Made by a program: the position numbers and the translations under genes. From NCBI RefSeq assembly GCF_949987535.1, contig NC_080081.1:34078428-34142427 (forward strand): a stretch of 64,000 bases of DNA, written 5' to 3'. Shown one piece after another: positions 37,649-50,010 of the stretch. The stretch is from Balaenoptera acutorostrata (taxonomy: Eukaryota > Chordata > Mammalia > Artiodactyla > Balaenopteridae). Each line of letters begins with the position of its first letter. Positions within the stretch are counted from its first letter, which is position 1. The notes under the pieces were generated by a model that had not been told where the DNA came from, did not search any database, and saw only the letters and a program-made list of their open reading frames with translations.

Positions 37649-38152
37649 TGACTCTCGACTTAAGAAAAAGTGCACAACGTGAGAGTTGCGAGTTAAGTTT
37701 TATTTGGGGCAAAATGAAGACTGCAGGCCAGGAGACAGCATCCCAGATAGCTCTGAGAAACTGCTCCAAAGAGGCAGGGGGGAAGGTCAGTATATATGTG
37801 ATTTTGGTGAAGGGGGAATACATGCAATCAAGCACATATTTTTTGCAGAAGGTTTCTGCTAGTCTCATGCAGGTTACTGCTAGTCACAAGGAGCAGACGT
37901 CACCATGAAGGATTTTAGTGCTTTTCTAGATATGAGGAGATACAAGGCTCGTAAAATAGGCTCCTGAAAATATCTAACTATCTGAAGACCTGTTCTGCCA
38001 GTTTTTCCCAGAGCACAGAGTGCCTCATTTCAGCTCTCCACCCTGAGCTCCTTTTAAAGGGTGTTGAAAGTCAGCAGCTGCAGCTGTACATGATTTAATC
38101 CTTGTAGAGGTAGACGGCAAATGCCAATGGAAAATGCCAATTTGTAGATGAC
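37649..38152 (-). mobile_element. LTR-like repeat, copy 2
   Basis: Aligns with copy 1 (5449-5995) along about 500 bp in the same orientation, including the minus-strand AATAAA (plus-strand TTTATT at 37698-37703), 'ccagatagctctgagaaact', 'ggagcagacgtcaccatgaa' and 'gtcagcagctgcagctg'. The last ~45 bp of copy 1 (its minus-strand 5' end) are absent, so this copy is truncated. No internal retroviral genes flank it. Confidence 0.7.
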
Positions 38153-38189
38153 ATGACCCATTCCCATATCCCGTTATCCCCTTCCATTC

Positions 38190-38790
38190 ACAGCCAAATT
38201 TCTAGAGAGAATAGTCTGCAATAGCTGTCTCTATTTCCCCTCTTTACTCACCAATAACCACCAGTGCTGATCACCCTGAAATATGGCATCTAATACCAAC
38301 AATTGCTCTTTCCTCTGGTAAAGATCACCAGTGTCCTCCAAATTATCCAGCTGTGGGAGAATTTCTGTCCCTGAACTTTCTATAGCATTGATGGATTGAA
38401 TACTTTCTCCTTTTCAAATACCTATTTTCCCTTTGCCCAAAATGCCTTTTGCCCCAGTGTTTCTCCTCCAAGGTACTGCTTTCTCCTGATTTGCCCCCAT
38501 TTTGCTATTTATTCCTCCTTAGTTTCTTTAGTGTCTCTGGTATCCATTTTTAAAATATGTCTCTCCCCTGGATTGTTTCATTGACCCCTTTTGCTTTGCA
38601 ATTCACACTTCTCAATTTGCCCTCAATTCACACTCTGCCTGGGTGATCTCACCCACTCACATTGATTCAGATACCAGCTAGAAAGAAAAAAGGAATCCAA
38701 GAAAGTCTTCTCTGTCTTTTATTCACACAGGTCCAACAAACTCACCTCCTCTGGAACATCTTCACCGATGGTTGAGTCGGTTTAAATATA
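38190..38790 (+). mobile_element. L2 LINE ORF2 relic
   Basis: Blocks 'aagatcaccagtgtcctcc', 'ctgctttctcctgatttgcc', 'tgcctgggtgatctcaccca' and 'cactcacattgattcagata' follow the order of the L2 reverse-transcriptase region. Diverged, many stops. Confidence 0.65.
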
Positions 38791-40329
38791 TAACCTCTTT
38801 TCACTTGCAGCCCAATTATGTTTACTCCATAAACATTATTTACACTCAATGCTGCTAACTTATTTCTTTGAAGTTCAAGAGTTTTATGTGTTTTGTGTCC
38901 TTATTTTTACTTAATTATATTGAAAAAAAAGTAGCATGTTTAACTTAATTTATCTGATACTTAGTAAGATTTATAGGAAAGCAGGAATTGTCTTTTGGGT
39001 GCTAAAAAAATCTTCCAAGTTTCTCAAAAACATTTTTAACAAAAATCATATCAACATCCCAGTTCTTTTAAAATTTCAACTACACACACACTAACACACC
39101 CACATTAAGAAGCAGAGTTTGTCATATTATTGGACAATAATAGTCATGATCTATCTCCAAAATTAAGATATTTTTGTTATATATGGTTTTCCATTATTCA
39201 CATTTTAAGTAAGAAATCTTAAAAGCTAGAGCATCACATATAATGAATTGAAACCAGCTCAAGAGTCTTTAAAAATTCTTGGTTAAACTCAGACATGAAT
39301 CTAAGACTAACTATGTAATGTTATAGAAAAGTACAGAAAAAACAACGTTCAAAAAATTAAAATACACATGTGAAAAAAGATAGATGTAAAAAATTAAGAT
39401 AAATACTACATAAAACATTTTTCTTATTTTGTTTCTTATTCAGAAAACTAGCTTCGGAATAACTATCCCACATTACTAATTAACAAATAATCCTTTCAAA
39501 AAAACTCAAAATAAGATAATATCAATAAAATACATGATATCACATTATGAGATGTTTTAAAAATAATAAATAAATTTTATTCAAGGGAGTCATGGCCAGA
39601 ACTGATGATGTTACAGACAGAAGATGTTTATTTAGCTTAGAAATTTCTTTTACTAATTACAAATATTGGTGTTAAGACGAGAACTCCGAATTTCATTTAT
39701 TTCTTAAATTTATATTCAAAAGGTAAAGTTAGAATTAAATATATTAATAAGCCGCCATTGATGAAAAAGAGAAAGCTTTGACCTAAAAATATGATGATTT
39801 AGTGTCTTCACTTAATGATTATATCTTGGCTCTTCCTTCATTTTACTGATGGGAGTTCAGGTAAAGAGCTTATTAACATAGAAAAGAAAAGCCTCAAAGT
39901 CTGCATTTAAAGTAATGCTTTGAAGAAACGTAAAAAGATCTGAAGCATGTGATTTTTCCATAACTGCATATACATAACACAAAAAAAACCTTAAATGCAT
40001 TTTACATTAAAAAAATTTGAAACATTTAATGATTTGACATTTCAAGATAATTTCTAATGACAAAAGGGTCTACCTATTTTTAATATTTATGTATTTGCCT
40101 TGCTAGCTTAGAATTCCTGCAATGATTTATTTGCTCTTTTTTTTTTTTTTTTTTCTTTTTTTCTTTCCCAAATTCTGTTAAGGTCACTTTCAATCTCTCT
40201 CTGTTGTCATATAATCTCTTTTTTTTCATCTTTATTTTTACTTTGAGCCTTTATTTCAAAGTGGTTAAGAGTAATAGAAAGTACTTACACTTAACATCAT
40301 ACTTAGTATTTATGAAATACTCCCCCAAG
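38791..40329. other. 1.5 kb AT-rich, no recognised gene; poly-T near 40137-40154
   Basis: The poly-T run is followed by T-rich sequence without a polyadenylation-signal layout that would clearly mark a retrocopy. Remaining sequence is unassigned. Confidence 0.4.
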
Positions 40330-40535
40330 CACTTTGCTTCTATCAAATCATTTTCTTCTTTTCAAGAACCTATGAGGTAGATATTATTATTGTCATCTTC
40401 ATTTTGCCATTGAAGACACCGAAACGCAGAAATAATAAGCAATCTGCCAGGTCACCCAGCCAATAACCTGCAACTCAAGATTGAACCCCACATGGTCTGG
40501 CTGAAAGACCATGTGTTTGCCACGATACTGTGCTG
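40330..40535 (-). repeat. MIR SINE remnant
   Basis: 'aacctatgaggtagatatta', 'ccaggtcacccagccaataa' and 'aagattgaaccccacatgg' appear in MIR core order. Confidence 0.75.
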
Positions 40536-41449
40536 TTACTTTTTTGAAATCGAGAACAAGGGTGTTGTTTCAAATGTCCTTTGCTCCCTGGCTTATTTTA
40601 TTGGCTGGTATGCAACCTCCCTGTGACTTGTATTTATAATAATAATTTCATTTTTTTAAGTGAATTAGTTTTGCATGATTCCATGCTGGTTCTTTTACAG
40701 TGATTGCTCATGTTTGAGTGAGGGAAACTTTTAAAGCTAGGTATTTTGCAGAATTTTGACTGAAGAAGTAGAACTTAAGAAAGTGAGCTGGCAGCTTCAT
40801 TTAGGGACCTGCATCTCTGAACTCTTTTCCCCCAAATCTGCACAGTTCTTTTATCTGGGCACACACATCCTTGTATGGCATAGAATATTTGAAGGTTGAT
40901 CCTTTATCTTCAGCTGAATGTGCTCAGTGGCTGCAAAGCTCATAGCCACTTCTCCACTTCCCCACCTTGCCTTGCTCACACCATGCTTGCTTATGTTTTT
41001 ATAAATTTCTTTCAGCCTTGGTGTCTCCTGGTTCTCTGAGGTGTAGAACCAGATTCAGGAGACTCATGAAGCTTGCCCATGAATTTGGAATTTGTTTTCA
41101 CAAATTTATTTCACATCCTTGCTGCACATCCTTGTAAGCAGCAAGGACGTTCCCTCACATTGGAGAAATCTGGCCTGTATTGGACATGAAAGTTTATCCA
41201 TGACTTCCAAATTCCCAAACCTCAAAGACTCTTCTGAACCCACCTAGGATATTTGATGATGTCTCTCCATCCTTATTTGAAATTCTGTTCTTGTTTAGTT
41301 AAACATCAGTATGAATAATTCCTTCTGTCTCTGATGTCACTTTTCTGTCTTGCTTCTTTGTTCTACTTCTTCAGTGCTGCTGTTCTCCAGGCTTCTAGCC
41401 TCAGTTCTCTAGACCTGCAATGTGATACACTCTCTTTTGGTGATTTCAT
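40536..41449. other. No recognised feature
   Basis: Mixed composition, no supported gene or named repeat. Confidence 0.4.
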
Positions 41450-42345
41450 CCCCTCTCATTGAACGAGAGCCTCACTTATGCCGGTAACTCCCCTCTCTGT
41501 AGCTTCAGTCTAGCTTTCCTACTGTTTATTCCTACATTTGTCCTGCTGTTCCTGGACATTTCAAACTTCACGTCCCACAAGTGCCCCTTATCATGTTCTA
41601 AAGGAACCCAATTTTCTTTCTTTACAAATTTATTTCTTCCTTATTGTTTTATGTTGGCTAATGATATTGCTCTGCTCTCAGTTAACTAAGCCAGAGACTC
41701 AGGCTCTCCCTAGAGTTTTCGTTTTCCACATTCTGCTCTTCTCATGTGACCATATCCTTCCATTCTATCTGGGTGATGTCTACCACATCTCCTTTTTTCC
41801 CTGCATTACACAAGCCACACCGCCTTAGTTTAAGTCCTCATCAAATATTGTCTGCTCTAATGCAGTTACCTCCTAATTTGTCTCCCAGCATCCATCCTAC
41901 ACCCCTCTGATACTCTGCCTCTCTTACTGTTAGAGGAATCTTTCTAACATTCAAAAAAAAATTTTAATACATTTATTTATTTATTTATTTTTGGCTGCAT
42001 TGCGTCTTCATTGCTGCACGTGGGCTTTCTCTAGTTGCAGCCAGCAGGGGCTACTCTTCGTTGTGGTACATGGGCTTCTCACTGTGGTGGCTTCTCTTGT
42101 TGCGGAGCACGGACTCTAGGCGTGCAGGCTTCAGTAGTTGTGGCATGCAGGCTCAGTAGTTGTGGCTCGTGGGCTCTAGAGTACCGGCTCAGTAGTTGTG
42201 GCACACAGGCTTTGTTGCTTTGTGGCATGTGGGATCTTCCTGGACCAGGGCTCAAACCCGTGTCCCCTGCATTGGCAGGCGGATTCTTAACCACTGCGCC
42301 ACCAGGGAAGTCCCTAACATTCAAACTCGATCGTGTCACTTCTAG
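41450..42345 (+). mobile_element. L2 LINE relic split by a SINE
   Basis: Left part 41450-41943 has L2 phrases ('cctggacatttcaaacttc', 'tctatctgggtgatgtctac', 'ttacctcctaatttgtctcc'). The right part resumes at about 42326 ('ctcgatcgtgtcacttct'). The CHR SINE at 41956-42313 sits between them with a target duplication, showing the order of insertion. Confidence 0.65.
41956..42313 (-). mobile_element. CHR-type SINE (tRNA-Glu-derived)
   Basis: On the minus strand the head reads GGGACTTCCCTGGTGGCGCA, with an A-box-like TGGCGCAGTGG and a B-box-like GGTTTGAGCCC. The body has the typical 'agttgtggc' repeats and the tail runs into (TAAA)n. The 12-bp duplication ctaacattcaaa is perfect on both sides (41944-41955 and 42314-42325). 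This family is shared by cetaceans, hippos and ruminants, and is the best taxonomic marker in the window. Confidence 0.93.
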
Positions 42346-42500
42346 GAATCTTACTACAGGTGTGACTCAACCTCTCAGTTCTTGTTTCCTCCACTGCAAA
42401 AGGCAGACAACAGTAGTATTTCCTTGCGGTATTGTTTTAAAAATTAAGTGGGACGGATCAGGAGAAGTGCCTGGCACATATTAAGTGCTCAAAAAATGTG
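42346..42500 (+). repeat. MIR SINE remnant
   Basis: 'actcaacctctcagttcttg' followed by 'gtgcctggcacatattaagt' and 'gctcaaaaaatgt', as in the MIR 3' half. Confidence 0.75.
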
Positions 42501-42539
42501 CTCACTTATTATGGATGCCTGATGTTCCCTCAAACTGAA

Positions 42540-42840
42540 CTCCTTTCAGTTTTCTGAGCATACCCTGATCTCTCTCATCTCTGGACCTTCATAGATGCTT
42601 CTCCCTGGAAACCTTTCCCTCTATCTTTAAATGAATAATTTCTAGTCATCTCTGGAGTCTCAACTTATCATCACTTCCTACCAGACGACATCTCTGTTAC
42701 CTGGATAGCAGGTTCAGTGTCATCACTATGTGCTCCCAAAGCATCCTCTACTTCCTCAATCTACCGATATCTTTAACTAAATTTTAGGCACTGTGAGAAC
42801 CCAGTACAGTACCTGGCATATAAAAATGCTTTAAATATTT
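42540..42840 (+). mobile_element. L2 LINE 3' end relic
   Basis: 'ccagacgacatctctgttac', 'aggcactgtgagaacccagt' and 'cagtacctggcatataaaaa' follow L2 3' order. Confidence 0.6.
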
Positions 42841-43614
42841 TCGAGTGAAAGCATAAAGACGTATTTTTAAAGGGAATAGAGTGTAGGCTTTTAGGTTGGC
42901 CCACATTATTTTTTATTGTTAAATTTGGTTACTTTATCATGATAGAACACTTCAGCTTGGTCATCTGCTGTGCTTGTTACCAGAGCTCAAATCAGTGTGC
43001 CTCAAATTCTGTTTCCTCTGATTCTCTGTAAAGCTTACCTGGATTCAATAAGTGGAAAAGAATCTCCACCTGCTTTGCATCATTACTAAGAAATCTATTC
43101 TAGTATAGCATCCTTGCTCCATACTGAAATTATTTGCTGATATTTATTTACATACCCAAATACCTGGTTAGTCTGTGAGGTCCTTTTATTATGCATATCC
43201 TATCTTCAGCACCAGGAAGCACTGTTCTCAGTTGCCAACTCCCTTTCTCCATTCTCTGCTTTTCGTTGTCCTGCTCTGTGCCCTTGAAGCTTGACCCCTG
43301 TGGACTACATCACCTGGGCTCCCTTCTTCCCATATTCCCTGGAGTCCAGCCAATGGGAAGCCCAGGCAGAGGTGGTGGGCAGAGGAGGAAGCTCCAACTG
43401 GGAAGCATTCCCTCCTTATGTCCTGACGGCTACATTCTAACTGCACATGTGGTTATATCGTTTTTTTTTTCTCTTGCTCCTTCAAGCCTAATGGTGAGAT
43501 TAATGGCTTTCTGAGTTCACACTGCTTTTTATCTTGGAGACCTGAGAAAGTCGTTGTAGATTTTTCTTAACTTTGCCCACACCTGTAAATAGATCCTTTA
43601 AAATTTTGTTTCAG
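42841..43614. other. No recognised feature
   Basis: The GC-richer patch 43200-43420 hosts overlapping short ORFs on both strands with no recognisable domain. No gene is supported. Confidence 0.4.
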
Positions 43615-43628
43615 AATCTCAGTTGAGA

Positions 43629-43730
43629 GATTGAGATTGACATATATACACTAAAATGTATAAAATAGATAACTAATAAGATCCTGCTGTATAAAAAATA
43701 AATAAAATTCAAAAATTCAAAAAAAAATAT
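43629..43730 (+). mobile_element. Severely 5'-truncated LINE-1 (102 bp)
   Basis: Contains the L1 3' UTR end ('atatatacactaaaatgtat', 'agatcctgctgtataaaaa') and an A-rich tail. Flanked by a perfect 14-bp duplication AATCTCAGTTGAGA at 43615-43628 and 43731-43744. Confidence 0.9.
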
Positions 43731-43744
43731 AATCTCAGTTGAGA

Positions 43745-46700
43745 ATTTCCAGCTTCTTTTACCTGCTGGGATTGTACATGATAAAAAGTACCTTCTGATG
43801 CCAGGCACATAGAAAATGCTAAATGAGAATTTATTAAACAAACACACAAAGTAAGTGAATGCATGGAGGCTTAGTTCATTCAGCCCATCCTCCTTTTGTG
43901 AAAATCTTATCTTTTCATATTTAAATAGTCTGCCCAAGTGGATAAAATTAGTAGTCACCAATTATTATGAGTCTTTGAGAACTTAATCCCGTTAACCAAG
44001 TATAATAACTAACAAAGATATCTCATTGGAACCAACCAATCAATCCCTTTGTAACTTTTCATATTCAGCAGGACGTTACTTTTTTTTTTAAACTGCACAT
44101 TTCATAAAACCTATATGATTTTTTGAGAGCACATATGGGGGAACATTTTGCTATTTGCAATGCATATATAGGTGAATACAAAGTTGGTGCAAGAGAAAAT
44201 GATGTTATGGTCGAGGTTGAAGTGTTCAGTGTTAGAAAGCCAGCAATGCTAATGTTTAATATAAAATGCATCTGCTGAAGATTATCTTTCAAGCTGCATA
44301 TCTCTGAAATCCATTACATTAAAAAGTATACACATGGATAGATATTTCACAAGACCTGTAAATTATCTCACAGTTGGTTATTGATCAGCTTACAAAGGCA
44401 AGTAAATAATTACTTACAGAGAATACCCAGAAGAAGAGGAATGTGAAAAGATTAAGAAAATATAGTAGATGTTAAGGAATAGAAGCAGTTCCTAAACCAC
44501 TAAAAACTAAAACAACAAATCCAGGAAACACTGTTATGTTTACCTGGAAAAACAGATTCTTACTTTAAATAACATTTAAGGATTTTAGATTTTTAAGGCT
44601 TTTGTCCCTGAAAGACTACCTTAGTATTGTGGATTCTAAATGTAGACTAATTTATCCAAAAGTAAAAAATAATATTTCTGACAATTTGGCTAAATAGTAA
44701 TTTAATAAATATTTTGATATGGTTTCCTTATTTTTAATAATTGAGGGTAGTCATTGATGGCCAAAGCGGTTCTACTACTCCAAAAAAAAAAAAAAGAAAG
44801 TAGATCTATTTCTAGTTCACAGATTGGCCTTATATACCATGATATTTTATTAGAAATGAGAGAACAATGTTTTTTTCTCATAAAGTATTTAAAATGTTTG
44901 TTAAGGAAAGTGCCATCCCAAAGACCTTAAACAGGTATATCACCTATTTTATGTCACAGCTACCACTTTAAAAAGAATGTCCCAAGGAGTGAAAAGGCAA
45001 TTGCTGACTATTTTTCTTTTACCTCTCTCTTTTTAATTTTTACTCTACGGTCATCTCCCCCGTAGAAGATTTTAGGTGAAAATTATATTTATCATTATTT
45101 TGTAATGTTCTTGTTACCAATGAGTAGATATTTTAACTATAGTAAATTTAGATGTGCACAATTTGTTACAAAAGAATTATAGAAAACAATCAAGTAAGTT
45201 TGCTATTAAATTATACTTTTAAGAAAAGATTTTGCAAGTTAGATTTATCTACTCAGGGACTAGGTATACAGATGTAGATATTTCAATTTAACATTCTACA
45301 CATATTTAATGAAAGAATAGGTTTTTGCTGAGTTAATATTTGCTAGAGGAAACTAATTAATAGATTTCAGGAACCTTGTCTAGTTCTTTTCAAGATGATG
45401 TGAGGTGAATAAACCAACCAGTAATAAAGGTGATCATTTACTAGTTTATAAGTTGACATGATTCTCACGAAGGTTAAGTTTTCTTCCATCCGTTTTCTTT
45501 TTTCTCGTTAAATTTCTTCATGCTGTTTTCTACAACATGTTCTCTGACCAGCCTGGAGGCATTGTTGCACACAGGCAAAAGCCCATAAATTCTCCCCATA
45601 AATACAAATATGTGTTCACATTCACATGCCCATAGAGACAGACGTTTAGGCTCTAAGGTGAAGCGATTTCAAGCTCATGTGTTTAGAGGGACACTTTCAT
45701 TCTCAGCCGTCAGGATGCAGTGCAGTAAACATCCTCCGAGTGGAGCTCAACCCCAGCCGACGGCAGAATCTCTGAGGGCCTACCACCTTGGCGCAAGGTC
45801 ATTCACATTCCCTGCCTCTTTCTCTTTCCCCTTTAGCCAACTGCGAATTCAACAACACAATCTTGACCGGAGTTTTCAGACTATACCATTAGCTTATTGA
45901 GCAACTGCCCCTGCTTTTAAATTTTAATGATGCATTTTTAATATGATAAATATAGTATACTTGAATGGCTTTATGCAGGTCGGATAAACATTTTTGTTAC
46001 TCTTCAAATATTACTTTCTGAAGACTAGACTTCTAATTGTATGGCTGATATAGTTACAGATGTGCCTGTGGCTTCCAGACGGCAGCTGTTCTGTCCCAGT
46101 GAACAGAAAACAGAGGTTGGGAGCAAGTGTTTTTTTAGGGTTTTATAAATGGAGGCATTTTAACTTAGAATTGATAAAACTAAAAAAAAACAGGTTTTAC
46201 CCATATTGTTGCTGATGGTGTTTAAGGAAACTTTCATTTACTGAAACAATATAAAGGTGACATGTAGAAATTACCATGGAAATTATTCAGGACTCCATTT
46301 TCCCATGGCTTGGAAAACAGAATTCAGGAAGTTTTGCTATGGTAATTGCCTGCTTAAGCCAGGAAATCAGATTGATTTAAAAGCTGGGATCTTCTAGCAC
46401 ATCCTAGACACCTTTAATCTTACAACTCCCCAGGGAACTGACAATGACCCAGAAGGAGCGATAGGAGGAAATCATTCTATTTGGAGGGTAAGACTATTTA
46501 ATATGCGAAGTAAAATAGAATATTGAGGTGGAAGATCGAGGCAATTTGCCAGGTAATTTTAAAAGTTCCTTCAAATTACCCCAGTTATCTAGGTATTTCA
46601 CAAGAAGAAAATATACTTGATTTAAATGAATAGTATATTAAATTAATTTCTGTAGTTTTGGTTTAGTTTCTTAAAAACATTCACTGAAACACATAATTAT

Positions 46701-47238
46701 CTTTTAAAGTGTCATTTCTTTGTAAATATAAAAATCTCTACCATTGAATAAGAAATATTTTGTATTTCCTGAATAAGTGACATTCCTCCTTTGCTTTAAA
46801 ATGTTTTTCTGTTCTTTCTGATATGATTGCTACTACACATACATTTTTTGTGTGTTTGGTTCTTTTGGAGTGTTGCATATACATACCTTAAAAATGCATA
46901 GGAAACTAAGTAGCTAAAATCTGAAAGAATCACCTTAAAATAGTCTTCATTAAAAGGTAAGCATAGAAGGTATCTGAAAGTATCAGTGTTTTCTGAAACG
47001 AAGCATTAGCAAAATTGCTTTAATAAATCCAATGCAATATTACAATAGTTATCTTATAAAAAATGGTCCAATTTAGTCCTAACTTTCTCATAAAACATAA
47101 CACAAAGTCCTATTGAACTTACAAAGTTGGATCTTGAAAACACACATGATATGCATACACATTTATATCAGAGTTACTAGCATTCAAACAAGGTTTTGGA
47201 CAATGCAGGCATTTTTAAAAGGAAAAAAACCATATTCA
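43745..47238. other. 3.5 kb without a recognised gene or repeat
   Basis: AT-rich, with short A- and T-runs (for example 44782-44795). One plus-strand ORF of 96 codons (45610-45900) has no recognisable motif. Nothing supportable as a gene. Confidence 0.4.
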
Positions 47239-47274
47239 ATATATATACATATATATATATATGTATATATATAT
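47239..47274. repeat. TA-rich microsatellite
   Basis: (TA)n interrupted by CA and TG steps. Confidence 0.85.
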
Positions 47275-48959
47275 GAATAGATCGAGAACATAAAACTCAT
47301 ATGATAAGAATCTCATTTTTTGGATGAGACAATTCACCAGAAGAGTGTGTATTTTCTTATGACCAAGAAGAAGAATCATTTGTTTTACCCAACAGTAATT
47401 TTATATACGGCTACTCCTATATCTTTCCTTCTGTCACTGAATTTGGCGATGGTTCAGTATGAACTAAGCCCTGAAGTTAATTTAATAATTTGCACAACCC
47501 ACAATAGTGGAAGAAATCAGGAAATTAGACAGGAATAACAGATAGTGTAATGCATCTCACATATTGAATGACAATATTTATCATCATGCTTTGTGAGATA
47601 TTAACTAATTTGTGTTACTCTTTTAATATATTTTAAAACTTGTTTTATACATTTAACTAATTTGTTGACTGTGCAAACCACCTGGTCTTAGAAAACAAAT
47701 CAATCTTTTGGCAAATGGCATGATGAGAAAGCAGAACCAGACTGAGATCTTCCTAGTCTCAGGAGACCTGGGTTCCAGCTGCTTTTGAGGAACCAACAGG
47801 ATATAGGGACCTCCTTTCTCTCACTTGAGTTGGACTCAGTGATGTTGAAGTTTCTTTCAGAGCTAAAATTCCTTGAAAGTGAAGCTATTTATGTTTCTAG
47901 TACCGTACATCTCACCCAGCACCACGGTGGATCATTTGTGAGTTTTGTCCTCCTCACTCGACTGTGAACTCCTCCCGAGCAGGAATTGTAATGTCTAATG
48001 TCAGCATCCTCAGAGCTGCGCACGACGCCTGGCACACAGTTATGACCTAATAAGATGCGATGAATATGTATGTATATATACACACACAACTATGATTCTT
48101 CTGATGAATGTCAATAGTTCAGTGAATTTCACTTTGCAGGTCCTTATGGAGGCGAATCAACTGAACATATTATGCCTCCCTTCCACTATATAGAAAGGTG
48201 TAAAATATGGTCTTTATCAGGAAAAACAGTAAAACTGCACATACATGTACAGAGAGTTATTTAAAAGAATGGACTTTAGGAAGCATTTCAGAGATCATGA
48301 TTGATAAACATTATATAGAGACCACAGGCAAGATAACCTTCTGGAGGAGAGGGAAAGATGAAATTCTAGGTTCTGCGCGCACCCTGACCTCTTTGCTGAG
48401 ATTACAAACGTGTGCACATTTGCTCTCGTGTGCTTTTGGACATTAATTTACTAGAAAGTGAAGTGAGTCCAAAATCTATTTCTATTCTGGCAGAATAGCA
48501 TGCCAGAGCTTTTCTTCTTTATGTACTTTTGGCATATATTCAATTATAATTAATTCTTAAAGATAATATTTCAGTTTCATTCTGGTTTGAAGATACTAAG
48601 TCTTACGAAAGTTCACTTGCAAAAATAAGGACTAATCTATGCCTAAAAAGCAGTGAAAGTAGAGGTTGGTTTTGGGGGTAACAGTTAGAGGAGGTAAGAT
48701 TTTTCGAATACAACACAAGAATCCAAGAGGCTTCTATTTGTACTTGCGAGGAAACGTGATTTAATGTAAATATATTATAAATATGCAATCCACACACTGC
48801 TACATGAAATGTTTTTTATTTGTTTTGTTTCTTTTTGTGTTTTCAATATCTACCATTAGAACGTAATGGCAAATATGTTTTATTTTCTGCTGTATCCTCA
48901 GTGACTGATATATAGTGGTTATTTAATAAATATTTACTGAATTGACTAATACAGTTCCA
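47275..48959. other. Mostly unassigned; short L2 3' pieces at 47960-48065 and 48890-48945
   Basis: 'gaactcctcccgagcaggaa', 'gacgcctggcacacagttat' (47965-48045) and 'gtggttatttaataaatatt' (48918) are L2 3' phrases on the plus strand. The remainder is not recognised. Confidence 0.45.
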
Positions 48960-49870
48960 AGAATCTGAGGAACACCTACTGCATGCAATATTTTGCTATT
49001 GATTAAAGATACTCACTGATATCAAGAAGCCATGCCTAGGTCACATGTAGTAATCAGAAAAACATAAAAGATAATCCATAATGAAATGCAGAGAAATTGC
49101 TGTAGGAAATGATGTTTTTAATAAGGGTGTTGAGGTACTGATTGGTTCATGTGGTTTAGTGACGATGTATTCATATAGGCATTGGTCACTTGAGCTTAAC
49201 CTTGAATGATGTGTCATGTATTAAATACATTGCAATATGGAGTAACCATTGTACATATTACAATATAGGGTAGATATATAGTATATAACCCAAAATTCCA
49301 ATATGGGAAAGAAGTGAGACTGGATGCTTTGTCTATTGGGGTAGTGAGGAAATTTCTTTGATGAGAACAGATGGTATAAATGGAAAGTAGTTTGGAGACT
49401 TAGCATGTGTCCAATTATGAAGGTCCTTAAAAAAGACAGAGACTTTTTCTTTTTTTCCTGACTTAGTAGACAAATGAGTGACATAATGAAGGTGGTATTT
49501 TAGGAAAATTAGTCTAGCAGTGAGATTTAGGATCTTTTGGTATGTTGATGGAGTCTGAAACCTGGGTGACCATTTAAGAGACAATTGCAGTAATTCATAT
49601 ATTAGATCATAAGGGTGTAAAGGCATAGTCAGAATGGAGTAAGGCAGAATCCAAGTGACATTATAAAGAAAGAATCAGACATTTTTAAGTAACTAGAGTA
49701 GGAGATGAAGGGGACGGGATGTGCCAAAAGTGATTAGAAGGTTATGGTTCAGAATGACAAGGAGAATATTGGATCTCTTGACAGAGGAGTGTGGAGGGAG
49801 AGCTGGTTTTGAGGAAGATGAGATAGTGTGATTTCAGGTGGATACAGCTGAGATCTGGTTGCCAACTTGC
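48960..49870 (-). mobile_element. L2 LINE relic, reverse strand
   Basis: Sequence such as 'aattatgaaggtccttaaaa', 'ggaaaattagtctagcagtg', 'gagacaattgcagtaattca' and 'gagatgaaggggacgggatg' follows, in order, the reverse complement of L2 ORF2. It parallels the relic at 62837-64000. Confidence 0.6.
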
Positions 49871-49874
49871 AGAT

Positions 49875-50010
49875 TATTAATTCATTCAACATTATTTATT
49901 TATCACTTACCATGTGCCAGATAACATGCCAGGCAGAAGGGATACAACTGCAAAAAAGAAATGCATGCTCCCCACTTCCAGGGAAGGAGGTGCTGTCCAG
50001 CTAAATCTTC
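49875..50010 (-). repeat. L2 3' end fragment, reverse strand
   Basis: 'attcattcaacattatttat', then 'ccatgtgccagataacatgc' and 'ggcagaagggatacaactgc' is the standard reverse-strand L2 3' terminus. Confidence 0.65.

Noticed and set aside
42236..42313. Functional tRNA gene
   Set aside because: The tRNA-like A and B boxes belong to the head of the CHR SINE, with SINE body and tail attached and flanking duplication.
42035..42484. Plus-strand ORF of 149 codons with repeated CG-rich residues
   Set aside because: It runs through the CHR SINE and into MIR/L2. Known SINE shadow.
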